Assembly (NCBI GenBank): GCA_002083985.1
Contig: MTER01000043.1
Span: 1-9,295 of the forward strand
Direction: 5' to 3'
From: Candidatus Altarchaeales archaeon A3
Lineage (GTDB): Archaea; Altiarchaeota; Altiarchaeia; Altiarchaeales; Altiarchaeaceae
Length of the DNA: 9,295 bases
The notes below the pieces were generated by a model. That model did no database searches and had not been told where the DNA came from. It saw only the letters and a list, made by a program, of their open reading frames with translations. Of the stretch, positions 1 to 5,383 are shown piece by piece. Numbering within the stretch: position 1 is the stretch's first letter; every line of letters starts with the position of its first letter. The translations under genes and the position numbers were made by a program.

Positions 1-249
1 TTCATCAAATTTGCAACACTTGAAATGGTGAAAAAAATACAAATTGCAGAATTTAAAGCAATAAAAAAAGAAACAGAAAATAAGGAAGCGACTACAAGCG
101 TGAAACTTGTAGAGGGAATAGAAGTAGAGGAAATGACAATCTGGGAAAGCAGGACTATGGAAGGATACAAAATAAGAAGAGTAATCTCAAGGCATAACGG
201 AGAAATAGATTACAGCGATAACGTAGAACGGGGTAAAGGTGAGGGATAG
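1..249 (+). CDS. Hypothetical protein, 5'-truncated by window edge
   Basis: The reading frame is open from the first base and ends at TAG 247-249. An ATG at 25 would give 74 residues, but the frame continues upstream without a stop (codons reading FIKFATLE), so the true start may lie outside the window. The product is highly charged, rich in Lys and Glu, and has no membrane segment or recognisable motif. The end of the frame, near a GGGG run at 230-233, overlaps the small ORF at 239-382, which looks like natural continuation in the +1 frame. Either two translationally coupled genes or one frameshifted gene is possible. I do not recognise the family. Confidence 0.5.
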   Translation, partial: FIKFATLEMVKKIQIAEFKAIKKETENKEATTSVKLVEGIEVEEMTIWESRTMEGYKIRRVISRHNGEIDYSDNVERGKGEG

Positions 250-382
250 AGAAGCCATATCACGAGAAGAATTCATCAGAACCCTTTCAAAAGCAGATAT
301 AAAAAGAGTGGTTGAATTTGAAAACTCTTGTGCAGCAGAACAAACTGCACAGGCACACATAACTACAGAGGAGGCAAACTAA
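239..382 (+). CDS. Small hypothetical protein (GTG start) or frameshifted tail of preceding ORF
   Basis: A frame of 47 codons runs from GTG 239 to TAA 380-382 and encodes a soluble, charged peptide (VRDREAISREEFIRTLSKAD and onward, ending TTEEAN). Its composition is that of a real protein and it fills the gap between the first ORF and the gene at 412. No ATG exists in this frame; a stop at 224-226 limits how far upstream it can start. It overlaps the previous ORF by 11 nt. It may be an independent gene with a GTG start, or the C-terminus of the preceding ORF after a frameshift near the GGGG run at 230-233. Family unknown. Confidence 0.35.
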   Translation: MRDREAISREEFIRTLSKADIKRVVEFENSCAAEQTAQAHITTEEAN

Positions 383-411
383 AAATAAGTTAAATAAATA
401 AAATAAGCAAA

Positions 412-885
412 ATGGGAAAAAAATATTGTGATACTTGTGGAAAAGAACTCTCTGATAATAGAAATAATGACTGGGGAACAACTTGCGACAAATGTTATGT
501 TTATAAAAAAAAATGTTGTGTGTGCCAGGTTGATCTGGAAAAAATAGAAGTAAACCACTTCATAATTTTAATATCAGACATAATAACGGATGAAGTAGTT
601 AATGAAGGCATAAAACCCGGATTATATAAAATTTTAAAGAAAGAATTTTTTTCAGAAGATATTTATGGCCGGACAAGTATAAATGAAGACAGTGTAATGT
701 GGATTTCGGACATAGACGAAGAAATAATGAATGAATGTGGCGGCAGCAGGGATTGTTGTGATGAATGTGCCGGGAAAATAAAAGAAAAGAATATGGTCAA
801 TAAAGGGTGGAAGTTAAGTGATTCTTTGACAGTCACGAGTGATTTATGCATGATATCAAGCAAGTTCAACGAAAATACAAAATGA
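412..885 (+). CDS. Cys-rich zinc-knuckle protein
   Basis: 157 residues. The N-terminus carries CDTCG (C6, C9), then CDKC (C25, C28) and CCVC (C35, C36, C38). A second cysteine cluster comes late: C109, C115, C116 and C119 (CGGSRDCCDEC). The pairing C6/C9 with C25/C28, and C35/C38 with C116/C119, would form two treble-clef or zinc-ribbon sites around an acidic insertion at about residues 45-105. That is inference from spacing; I do not recognise a named family. The start has an AT-only leader (aaataagcaaaATGG) like its neighbours and no Shine-Dalgarno sequence. Its stop TGA overlaps the next gene's ATG (ATGA at 882-885), which implies translational coupling to the methyltransferase-like protein. 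A role as nucleic-acid-binding partner of that enzyme is possible but unproven. Confidence 0.75.
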   Translation: MGKKYCDTCGKELSDNRNNDWGTTCDKCYVYKKKCCVCQVDLEKIEVNHFIILISDIITDEVVNEGIKPGLYKILKKEFFSEDIYGRTSINEDSVMWISDIDEEIMNECGGSRDCCDECAGKIKEKNMVNKGWKLSDSLTVTSDLCMISSKFNENTK

Positions 886-1514
886 CAACACAAAAAGAAA
901 CAATAAAAATACTAATAGCCTGCGAGTTTTCGCAGGTAGTATGTAAAGCGTTTCGTGACAAAGGATTTTCAAACACTTTTTCATGCGACATAATAAAAAC
1001 AGAAGGTAATCCAGAATGGCACTTTGAAAAGGATGTTTTTGAAATTTTAAAGGAGGAAAAATGGGATATGATGATTGCCCACCCGCCCTGTACTTTTTTA
1101 GCAAATTCAGGAGTTCAGCATATATTTAAAGAGGGAAGACTGGAAAATATGCAGAAAGCAGAACATTTTTTTCTTGAACTTCTTTATGCGGACATAAAAT
1201 TTGTGGCTGTTGAAAATCCTGTTCCACATAAATATACTCACCTGCCACCATACACACAAATAATACAGCCGTATCAATTTGGTGATGAAGTGAGCAAGAG
1301 AACCTGTTTATGGCTCAGAAACCTCCCAAAGTTGCTATATATAAATGTTGTTTCAAAAGGCGAAAGATATATAAAAAACGGCAAATCAAACGGCAGCAAG
1401 TGGTTTCAGTGTCACAGTGGCGGGACAAATCACAGTAAAAACAGGAGCAGAACTTTTCCCGGAATTGCAAATGCAATGGCAGAGCAATGGGGAAACTATA
1501 TCTTACAAGGGTAA
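882..1514 (+). CDS. Small phage-type cytosine-C5 DNA methyltransferase-like protein
   Basis: 210 residues from ATG 882. This start was preferred over the in-frame ATG at 846 because 882 forms an ATGA overlap with the preceding stop, and the conserved part begins right after it (IKILIACEFSQVV). C5-methyltransferase landmarks appear in order: an SAM-binding motif I-like ACEFSQVV (about 13-20), the motif IV HPPC with the catalytic Cys (67-70), the motif VI ENP Glu (111-113), a motif VIII-like QFGDEVSKRTCLWL (132-145) and the C-terminal SRTFPGIA (189-196). It matches a compact family common in phages and annotated as DNA cytosine methyltransferase, much shorter than M.HhaI-type enzymes because the target-recognition region is reduced. 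Expected role: 5-position cytosine modification of the element's own DNA, perhaps for restriction evasion. Specificity cannot be read from the sequence. Confidence 0.82.
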   Translation: MTTQKETIKILIACEFSQVVCKAFRDKGFSNTFSCDIIKTEGNPEWHFEKDVFEILKEEKWDMMIAHPPCTFLANSGVQHIFKEGRLENMQKAEHFFLELLYADIKFVAVENPVPHKYTHLPPYTQIIQPYQFGDEVSKRTCLWLRNLPKLLYINVVSKGERYIKNGKSNGSKWFQCHSGGTNHSKNRSRTFPGIANAMAEQWGNYILQG

Positions 1515-1545
1515 ACACAAAAATAAATAAAAATAAACAATAAGT

Positions 1546-1565
1546 ATAAACAATAAGTAAAATGG
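1546..1565 (+). repeat. Repeated translation leader, copy 1
   Basis: The 20-mer ATAAACAATAAGTAAAATGG spans the start of the gene at 1562 and recurs exactly at 4928-4947 at the start of the gene at 4944. Here it is itself preceded by a partial tandem copy (aaataaacaataagta, from 1531). It is probably a shared initiation-region signal with no Shine-Dalgarno core. Confidence 0.6.
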
Positions 1566-2134
1566 AAAAAGACAAAGAAAAACGGAAAATATTTAAAAGC
1601 GAACAACAACAACAAATAGAAACGAACATTTTTAATGCGGATACAAAAAAGTTAAAAAAGAGAATCGGCAAATTAGATTACTATGAATTTTGTATAATTT
1701 ACGATTTCAGAAAAATTTTGGAAATAGGAAGAAAGTCAGATATGCACGTTGAAAACATACCTGCAGAAAAAGAAGATTTAGAAGAGTATGCAGAAGAATT
1801 TAAAAATGCCATAATGTTTTGTATAAAAAAAGGTCTAAAAATGAGTTATGAAATTTTTGCAGGAACAAAAGAGGTGATGATAATATTCACAACAACAGAA
1901 CAATATGTAACAAACAAATACACAGAAATAAATGACAACGATTTAGATACGAAAAAAAAACATCTTCCGGAAGAAATAACTAATTCTTTTATAAATAATG
2001 TGATGGGAATAGATGGAAATATTCTGTATATTTTGAGGGAAAATAAAATAATAAAATGGAAGAGGACTCGGGCACTTGAAGATGCAAGGTGGGTTTTTGG
2101 AAAGTTATACGAAAATTTGCCTGAAAATAAATAA
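1562..2134 (+). CDS. Hypothetical protein, charged, soluble
   Basis: 190 residues. It opens with a Lys/Glu-rich stretch (MEKDKEKRKIFKSEQQQQIE, including a QQQQ run) that is likely helical. A more globular part from about residue 35 (KRIGKLDYYEFCIIYDFRKI) alternates hydrophobic strands and acidic helices, with a strand-like VMIIFTTTEQYVTNKY near residues 105-120. There are no cysteine pairs, P-loop, signal peptide or membrane segments. The start follows the shared TAAA-type leader. It lies between the cytosine methyltransferase-like gene and a CxxC protein in the same cassette. I do not recognise a family and propose no function. Confidence 0.72.
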   Translation: MEKDKEKRKIFKSEQQQQIETNIFNADTKKLKKRIGKLDYYEFCIIYDFRKILEIGRKSDMHVENIPAEKEDLEEYAEEFKNAIMFCIKKGLKMSYEIFAGTKEVMIIFTTTEQYVTNKYTEINDNDLDTKKKHLPEEITNSFINNVMGIDGNILYILRENKIIKWKRTRALEDARWVFGKLYENLPENK

Positions 2135-2174
2135 AATAAAAATAAACATAAAATAAATAAATAAATAAAACAAG

Positions 2175-2843
2175 ATGAAAAGTAAGAGCAGTAAATTGAC
2201 TGCTGGGGGGGAAAATAAAGACAACTACAAAAAAAGCATGGGAACAATACAAAGGGTTGTGGATATCATCGGCCAGTTATCAAAGAAAGCAGAACCACAA
2301 AAAATATATCAGGTGATAAATGACTGCGAGAAAACTGGTCCTTTATGTCAAGCCTGTGCAGAAAAAACAGGGGCGGATAATAGCTATATATATGAAGTAG
2401 AGCCAGATTTTTGGGATATTCCTCAATCTTGTGAAAAGTGCGAATGTCTGCTTGAATACAAATTGACAGAGAAAGGTGCAAAATTAGAATTAGAGCATTT
2501 TTTAAACAAAGACACAAAAATAGATTTAAATAGTGCAAAACAATGCTATGAAATAATGGCAGTTTTCCAGGCACACACAAATCCAAAATTATTATTGAAC
2601 CCTAAAAAAACAAAGCCCAAAAGCATAAAAAAACTGCTAAAATTATGCAGTAAAATAAAGGATACGGGCATAGATAGAGGAAATATAATGGATATAATGG
2701 AGTATAATGAAACAATAATAAAGGCAGAAGCTACGCTAAAAAACTTTACAGATATAGGTGTAGAGGAAATACAAAGACTTAAAGAACTAATAAAAAACTG
2801 TAAATATAAAATAAAAGTGAAAGAACAACAATTGCTACGATAA
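2175..2843 (+). CDS. Hypothetical protein with paired CxxC zinc motif and helical C-terminus
   Basis: 222 residues. Two CxxC pairs, C58/C61 (LCQAC) and C86/C89 (SCEKCEC), lie 25 residues apart and could form one structural zinc site. A Lys-rich, largely helical C-terminal half follows (about 120-222, ending IQRLKELIKNCKYKIKVKEQ), possibly a coiled coil or nucleic-acid-binding region. The N-terminal 20 residues are low complexity. ATG 2175 is taken because it follows an AATAAATAAATAAATAAAA leader directly; an in-frame ATG at 2238 (MGTIQRVVD) is an alternative start. No named family is recognised. Confidence 0.7.
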   Translation: MKSKSSKLTAGGENKDNYKKSMGTIQRVVDIIGQLSKKAEPQKIYQVINDCEKTGPLCQACAEKTGADNSYIYEVEPDFWDIPQSCEKCECLLEYKLTEKGAKLELEHFLNKDTKIDLNSAKQCYEIMAVFQAHTNPKLLLNPKKTKPKSIKKLLKLCSKIKDTGIDRGNIMDIMEYNETIIKAEATLKNFTDIGVEEIQRLKELIKNCKYKIKVKEQQLLR

Positions 2844-2884
2844 AATAAAATAAAATAAATAACAAAAATAAAATATAAACAAAA

Positions 2885-3253
2885 ATGGCAACAATAATTT
2901 GTAAAATAAAAAAGGATTATTTGGAAAAAATAGAAGATGGCACAAAACAAGTGGAATTCAGGCAATTCGGAAAGGGAGATACAATTGTCCTGGTAGATGA
3001 CAGTAGCGAAAGCGTAAATATATACGAAATAGACAGCGTGCAAACAACAACAGAGAAACAAGCAGAGAATATAAAAAGAACACATAACGACATAGAGTGG
3101 GATACAAACAAAGAAATATTTGCAATAAATCTCGGCAAAAAAATAAACACGGAAAAGGATTTTTCTATAACAATATTGTGGAAAGATGTTGAAAGAATAT
3201 CAAAACATCCCCAATACTGTTTTTCTGTGCAAAAACTTCAGAAAAGGTTGTAA
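2885..3253 (+). CDS. ASCH/PUA-like domain protein
   Basis: 122 residues. The N-terminus, IKKDYLEKIEDGTKQVEFRQ (about 8-27), followed by GKGDTIVLVDD (about 29-39), matches the usual opening of ASCH/PUA-like domains: a KxxYxxxIxxGxKxxEfR signature and then a 'GD.i.l' strand. These folds bind RNA or modified bases, and small stand-alone versions occur in phages and mobile elements. The middle (about 40-75) is poorly conserved to my eye; the C-terminus (DFSITILWKDVERISKHP) could supply the closing strands. It is flanked by AT-only leaders and sits upstream of a P-loop kinase-like gene. The family call is moderate; the ligand is unknown, though modified nucleic acid would fit the methyltransferases in the same cassette. 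Confidence 0.65.
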   Translation: MATIICKIKKDYLEKIEDGTKQVEFRQFGKGDTIVLVDDSSESVNIYEIDSVQTTTEKQAENIKRTHNDIEWDTNKEIFAINLGKKINTEKDFSITILWKDVERISKHPQYCFSVQKLQKRL

Positions 3254-3376
3254 AAATGACACACAAATGAAAAAACTAATAAATGATAGCGAAAAATTAC
3301 AAAAGATAACAGAAATTACCAATAAATAAAAAGATAATCTATCAAAATAATTAAAATTTTTAAAATAAAATAAAAA

Positions 3377-3967
3377 ATGTATGACGGGAGAAACAACCTG
3401 CGATTTGCGATAGTAGGCACGCACGGGATAGGAAAAACAACAGCAATGTATGATGTTGCTGCTAAATTATGCAAAAAAGGTATAAAGGTGGTAACAATAC
3501 CTGAAACTGCAAGAAACTGCCCATTTCCAATTAATGAAAAAACAACAAGAACAACACAAGAATGGATATTTTTGACGCAGATGAGGTGGGAAATTGAAGC
3601 AAATGGCCGAAATGAAAATTCGGTAATTTTGGGAGACAGAAGCGCAATGGATAACTGGATATATTTCAAACACGCTTTCGGAAATGATGATATGGACATC
3701 ATGCAGGATATGTTACAAAAATATCTAAAAAGGTATGACTGTCTTTTTTTTATGCGAATAAAAAAAGAGGAATATCTCGTAAATGACGGAGTAAGGTCAA
3801 CTAGCTTGCCCTTTCAGCAAATAATAGATGTGCTTATAGAAAAATACCTGATAAAATTTGGTGTAAAATATATAGAAATAAAAAATACAGATGAGATATA
3901 TGATTATATACTTGCACATATAGAAGAACAAAGAATACAGGGGTTGCAAAGATTACTGGAGGAATAA
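3377..3967 (+). CDS. P-loop AAA/nucleotide kinase-like protein
   Basis: 196 residues. Walker A GTHGIGKT lies at 14-21 behind a beta strand (LRFAIVG). Then come an ETAR segment (43-46), an arginine-rich TTRTTQEW helix, and the strand-DRS motif VILGDRSAMD (83-92) with D87, R88 and S89. A helical lid-like region follows (about 125-160, DGVRSTSLPF). The order and spacing are those of the AAA_28/NadR-like and thymidylate-kinase-like phosphotransferases often found in phages. Probable activity: ATP-dependent phosphorylation of a nucleoside, nucleotide or another small molecule. The substrate cannot be told from the sequence. Its last codons contain the GGAGGA ribosome-binding site of the next gene, so the two are a coupled pair. 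Confidence 0.75.
   Translation: MYDGRNNLRFAIVGTHGIGKTTAMYDVAAKLCKKGIKVVTIPETARNCPFPINEKTTRTTQEWIFLTQMRWEIEANGRNENSVILGDRSAMDNWIYFKHAFGNDDMDIMQDMLQKYLKRYDCLFFMRIKKEEYLVNDGVRSTSLPFQQIIDVLIEKYLIKFGVKYIEIKNTDEIYDYILAHIEEQRIQGLQRLLEE
3958..3963 (+). promoter_or_regulatory. Shine-Dalgarno sequence GGAGGA
   Basis: GGAGGA lies 6 nt before the ATG at 3970 and inside the 3' end of the kinase-like gene. It is the only strong Shine-Dalgarno motif I see before a gene start in this window, which shows that at least some ribosome pairing is used here. Confidence 0.65.
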
Positions 3968-3969
3968 AA

Positions 3970-4236
3970 ATGGAAGAAATAAACGAAATAAAATTAGGAG
4001 AAATCGAAGGGATGATTGGATACTTAGTAGAGGACATAATTAAAGCATTCATCTATTTTGAATTGCTTATAATTTATGCTTACGTGACTACATTTCTTGA
4101 AAACGATTTGAGGAACTGTGTTTACATAATAATGATGTTGGGGATATTTGTAACAATTCTAATGTGTTGGCAAGCACACAAAGAAATGAAGGAAATTAAA
4201 ATAAAAATAAAAGAAATAAAACAAAATTTAAGATGA
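3970..4236 (+). CDS. Small two-helix membrane protein, possibly holin-like
   Basis: 88 residues with two hydrophobic segments at about 25-43 (AFIYFELLIIYAYVTTFL) and 50-67 (CVYIIMMLGIFVTILMCW). A short ENDLRN link separates them, and a basic amphipathic tail follows (KEMKEIKIKIKEIKQNLR). The acidic N-terminus and the size fit a small inner-membrane protein. Holins share this topology, but many unrelated small membrane proteins do too, so the role is inference. It starts 2 nt after the kinase-like gene's stop, with a good ribosome-binding site. Its 3' end abuts the Cas12a-like repeat pair, which reads toward it on the other strand. Confidence 0.7.
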   Translation: MEEINEIKLGEIEGMIGYLVEDIIKAFIYFELLIIYAYVTTFLENDLRNCVYIIMMLGIFVTILMCWQAHKEMKEIKIKIKEIKQNLR

Positions 4237-4245
4237 TTTATGTAC

Positions 4246-4324
4246 ATCTACAATAGTAGAAATTTAAGGTGTCTAAACCATACAATAGTAATCTACAATA
4301 GTAGAAATTTAAGACGTCCAAGAC
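4246..4324 (-). CRISPR. Two-unit Cas12a-type repeat array / repeat mimic (no cas genes)
   Basis: Read on the minus strand, positions 4291-4324 and 4246-4279 are two 34-nt repeat units that agree at 29 of 34 positions. Their last 23 nt are identical and contain AATTTCTACTATTGTAGAT. This matches the type V-A crRNA handle, including the UCUAC/GUAGA stem; published handles differ from it mainly in the four-base loop. The units repeat every 45 nt, so only 11 nt (4280-4290) separate full repeats, or 22 nt counted from the conserved 23-mer. The start of that interval again copies repeat sequence (TACTATTGTA). The 5' part of the first unit pairs with the second (GGTGTC 4268-4273 with GACACC 4322-4327). 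No cas1, cas2 or cas12 gene is in view. It may be a viral mini-array or an RNA anti-CRISPR. Confidence 0.7.
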
Positions 4325-4340
4325 ACCAATATTAATTGGT
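4325..4340. other. Perfect hairpin next to the Cas12a-like repeats
   Basis: ACCAAT-ATTA-ATTGGT is a perfect 6-bp stem with a 4-nt loop that touches the outer edge of the repeat pair. Neither strand follows it with a T run, so a terminator is unlikely. It could be the upstream (leader-side) structure of a minus-strand RNA covering the repeats. Confidence 0.45.
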
Positions 4341-4393
4341 ATTAAGAGATTAAGTATTAAAACATTAAAAAATTAAAAATAAAATAAAAAACA

Positions 4394-4750
4394 ATGGCAA
4401 CAAAATGTAATAAGGGGGAGTGCGAGTATAATCACGAAGGATGTTGTATTGATAATTTTAAAAGTTGCGCAAAGAACAAGAATAAAAAACTCATCACCGA
4501 AGAGGAATATGATGAAATGCAAAGAAAAAAAGAAAAAAAAGAAAAAACAATGGTAACAAAATGTAATCGTGAGGGATGCTATTTTTATCATGAAGGTTGT
4601 TGTACTGAAAATTTTAATGACTGCGACGCAAAGAACAAGAATAAAAAACTCATCACTGAAGAGGAATATGACGAAATGCAAAGAAAAAAAGAAAAAAAGA
4701 TGAAAAATAAAAAATTAAATTTAAAAGAAAAATATGAAAATTTTATCTAA
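4394..4750 (+). CDS. Tandemly duplicated Cys-rich module protein with SHOCT-like tails
   Basis: 118 residues built from two copies of one module, residues 1-52 and 53 to about 102. Each has a Cys-rich head (copy 1: C5, C10, C17, C18, C25; copy 2: C57, C62, C69, C70, C77; shared HEGCC) and a nearly identical tail, NKNKKLITEEEYDEMQRKKE. The tail resembles the short helical SHOCT motif (ITeeEY..). The heads probably bind a metal. In the DNA the tails differ at only two synonymous sites over about 68 nt, while the heads have many replacements. Copy 2 keeps its own ATG at 4550 in the same context as the first (aaaaaacaATGG), so it may once have been a separate gene or may still be started internally. 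A third copy lies at 5167-5325. Function unknown. Confidence 0.75.
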   Translation: MATKCNKGECEYNHEGCCIDNFKSCAKNKNKKLITEEEYDEMQRKKEKKEKTMVTKCNREGCYFYHEGCCTENFNDCDAKNKNKKLITEEEYDEMQRKKEKKMKNKKLNLKEKYENFI

Positions 4751-4880
4751 GTTAGGGGACAGTATTCTGCTATTTTTTGTTTTTTGGACAGCGATATTCT
4801 TTTTACCTGTTTTTGTTGGCATAGCAGGAATAATCGCATTTGTTTTTGAAAAAATAAAAAATTTTCGTTATAGCAAATAG
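4734..4880 (+). CDS. Very small membrane protein (48 residues)
   Basis: ATG 4734 to TAG 4878-4880, overlapping the end of the Cys-rich gene by 17 nt in another frame. The sequence MKILSKLGDS is followed by about 27 mostly hydrophobic residues (ILLFFVFWTAIFFLPVFVGI and AGIIAFVF) and a basic end, EKIKNFRYSK. This gives either one long or two short membrane helices around a Pro. The positive-hydrophobic-positive layout and the overlap with an upstream gene suggest a real coupled gene rather than chance. Phage lysis or membrane peptides and type I toxins can look like this, but there is no direct support for a role. Confidence 0.5.
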   Translation: MKILSKLGDSILLFFVFWTAIFFLPVFVGIAGIIAFVFEKIKNFRYSK

Positions 4881-4927
4881 TAAATAAAATGAATTATAAA
4901 ATTTGACGAAGTAAAGCAAATACAAAA

Positions 4928-4947
4928 ATAAACAATAAGTAAAATGG
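4928..4947 (+). repeat. Repeated translation leader, copy 2
   Basis: Exact second copy of ATAAACAATAAGTAAAATGG (first at 1546-1565), ending in the ATGG of the zinc-ribbon gene. Two otherwise unrelated genes therefore share the same start region, which suggests duplication of an expression cassette or a conserved initiation element. Confidence 0.6.
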
Positions 4948-5126
4948 CAGAGCAAAATACATATTACTTTCCGAAAAAACTGGTTTTTTTGGAAATGGGA
5001 ATTATAGAAGGTATATATTCGTTTTTTTTCTGCAAAAAGGTATTCAAATGTCCTCAATGCAATTCTGAGAGAAAATGGAAAACGAAAATTTGTAAAGAGT
5101 GCGGGTCTAAATTTGCATACTTTTAA
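4944..5126 (+). CDS. Small zinc-ribbon protein
   Basis: 60 residues. C36-P-Q-C39 and C50-K-E-C53-G form a classical zinc ribbon at the C-terminus, ending GSKFAYF. The N-terminal half (KKLVFLEMGIIEGIYSFFF) is hydrophobic, but too short and broken by charge to call a membrane helix with confidence. Such minimal ribbons usually bind nucleic acid or protein. It is the third kind of small zinc-binding protein in the element and uses the same leader as the gene at 1562. No named family is recognised. Confidence 0.65.
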   Translation: MAEQNTYYFPKKLVFLEMGIIEGIYSFFFCKKVFKCPQCNSERKWKTKICKECGSKFAYF

Positions 5127-5166
5127 TCTATCAAACTAAAATTAAAAAATAAATTTAAAAAAAACA

Positions 5167-5325
5167 ATAACTAAATGTAATTGTAAAGAGTGCGGAGCTA
5201 ACCGTGAAGGGTGTTGTATCTTTCATTGTGAGAGTTGTGCAAAGAATTGCAACAAAAAACTTATCACAGAAGATAAATATGACAAAATACAAAAAAAACA
5301 AAGGTTGACGATAAAAATACATTAA
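5167..5325 (+). pseudogene. Third Cys-rich module copy, start codon lost
   Basis: The frame from 5167 to TAA 5323-5325 reads ITKCNCKECGANREGCCIFH, then a Cys-containing stretch and KKLITEDKYDKIQKKQ. This is clearly homologous to both modules of the gene at 4394. The intact copies begin aca-ATG-GCA-ACA-AAA-TGT or ATG-GTA-ACA-AAA-TGT; here the same place reads aca-ATA-ACT-AAA-TGT, as if three bases across the start codon were deleted. No in-frame ATG, GTG or TTG lies between it and the upstream stop at 5143-5145. The rest of the frame is open with all key cysteines, so decay is recent, or ATA is used as a rare start. Its stop directly touches the left inverted repeat of the TnpB element. Confidence 0.7.
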
Positions 5326-5346
5326 GCTTGTTGCAAAATAATTTAA
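5326..5346 (+). repeat. Left inverted repeat of TnpB element
   Basis: Begins GCTTGTTGCAAAATAATTTA. The reverse complement of either right-end copy differs at one base (A to T at position 13). Similarity ends right after these 21 nt. It starts one base after the TAA of the degraded Cys-rich copy. Confidence 0.7.
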
Positions 5347-5383
5347 TTTTTAATCATTTAATCTTAATTGTTAATATTTTAAA

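Noticed and set aside
9..16. TTTGCAAC near the left edge as another copy of the TnpB end
   Set aside because: Only about 10 nt match and the context differs; expected by chance in this composition.
846..884. Upstream ATG start for the cytosine methyltransferase-like gene
   Set aside because: It would overlap the zinc-knuckle gene by 40 nt and add residues outside the conserved domain; ATG 882 with the ATGA overlap is better.
2546..3085. Long minus-strand ORF of 179 codons
   Set aside because: Phe/Ile/Ser/Cys-rich translation antisense to two well-supported + genes; typical shadow of A-rich coding sequence. The other minus-strand ORFs were dropped for the same reason.
3267..3329. ORF of 20 codons (MKKLINDSEK and onward) between the ASCH-like and kinase-like genes
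   Set aside because: The ATG overlaps a TGA and the peptide is plausible, but it is too short and A-rich to separate from chance. The rest of this 123-nt gap holds only AT-rich leader.
4246..4314. The repeated hairpins as a transcription terminator
   Set aside because: TCTAC/GTAGA stems are not followed by T runs on either strand, and the match to the Cas12a handle extends beyond the stem to the 5' AATT bases.
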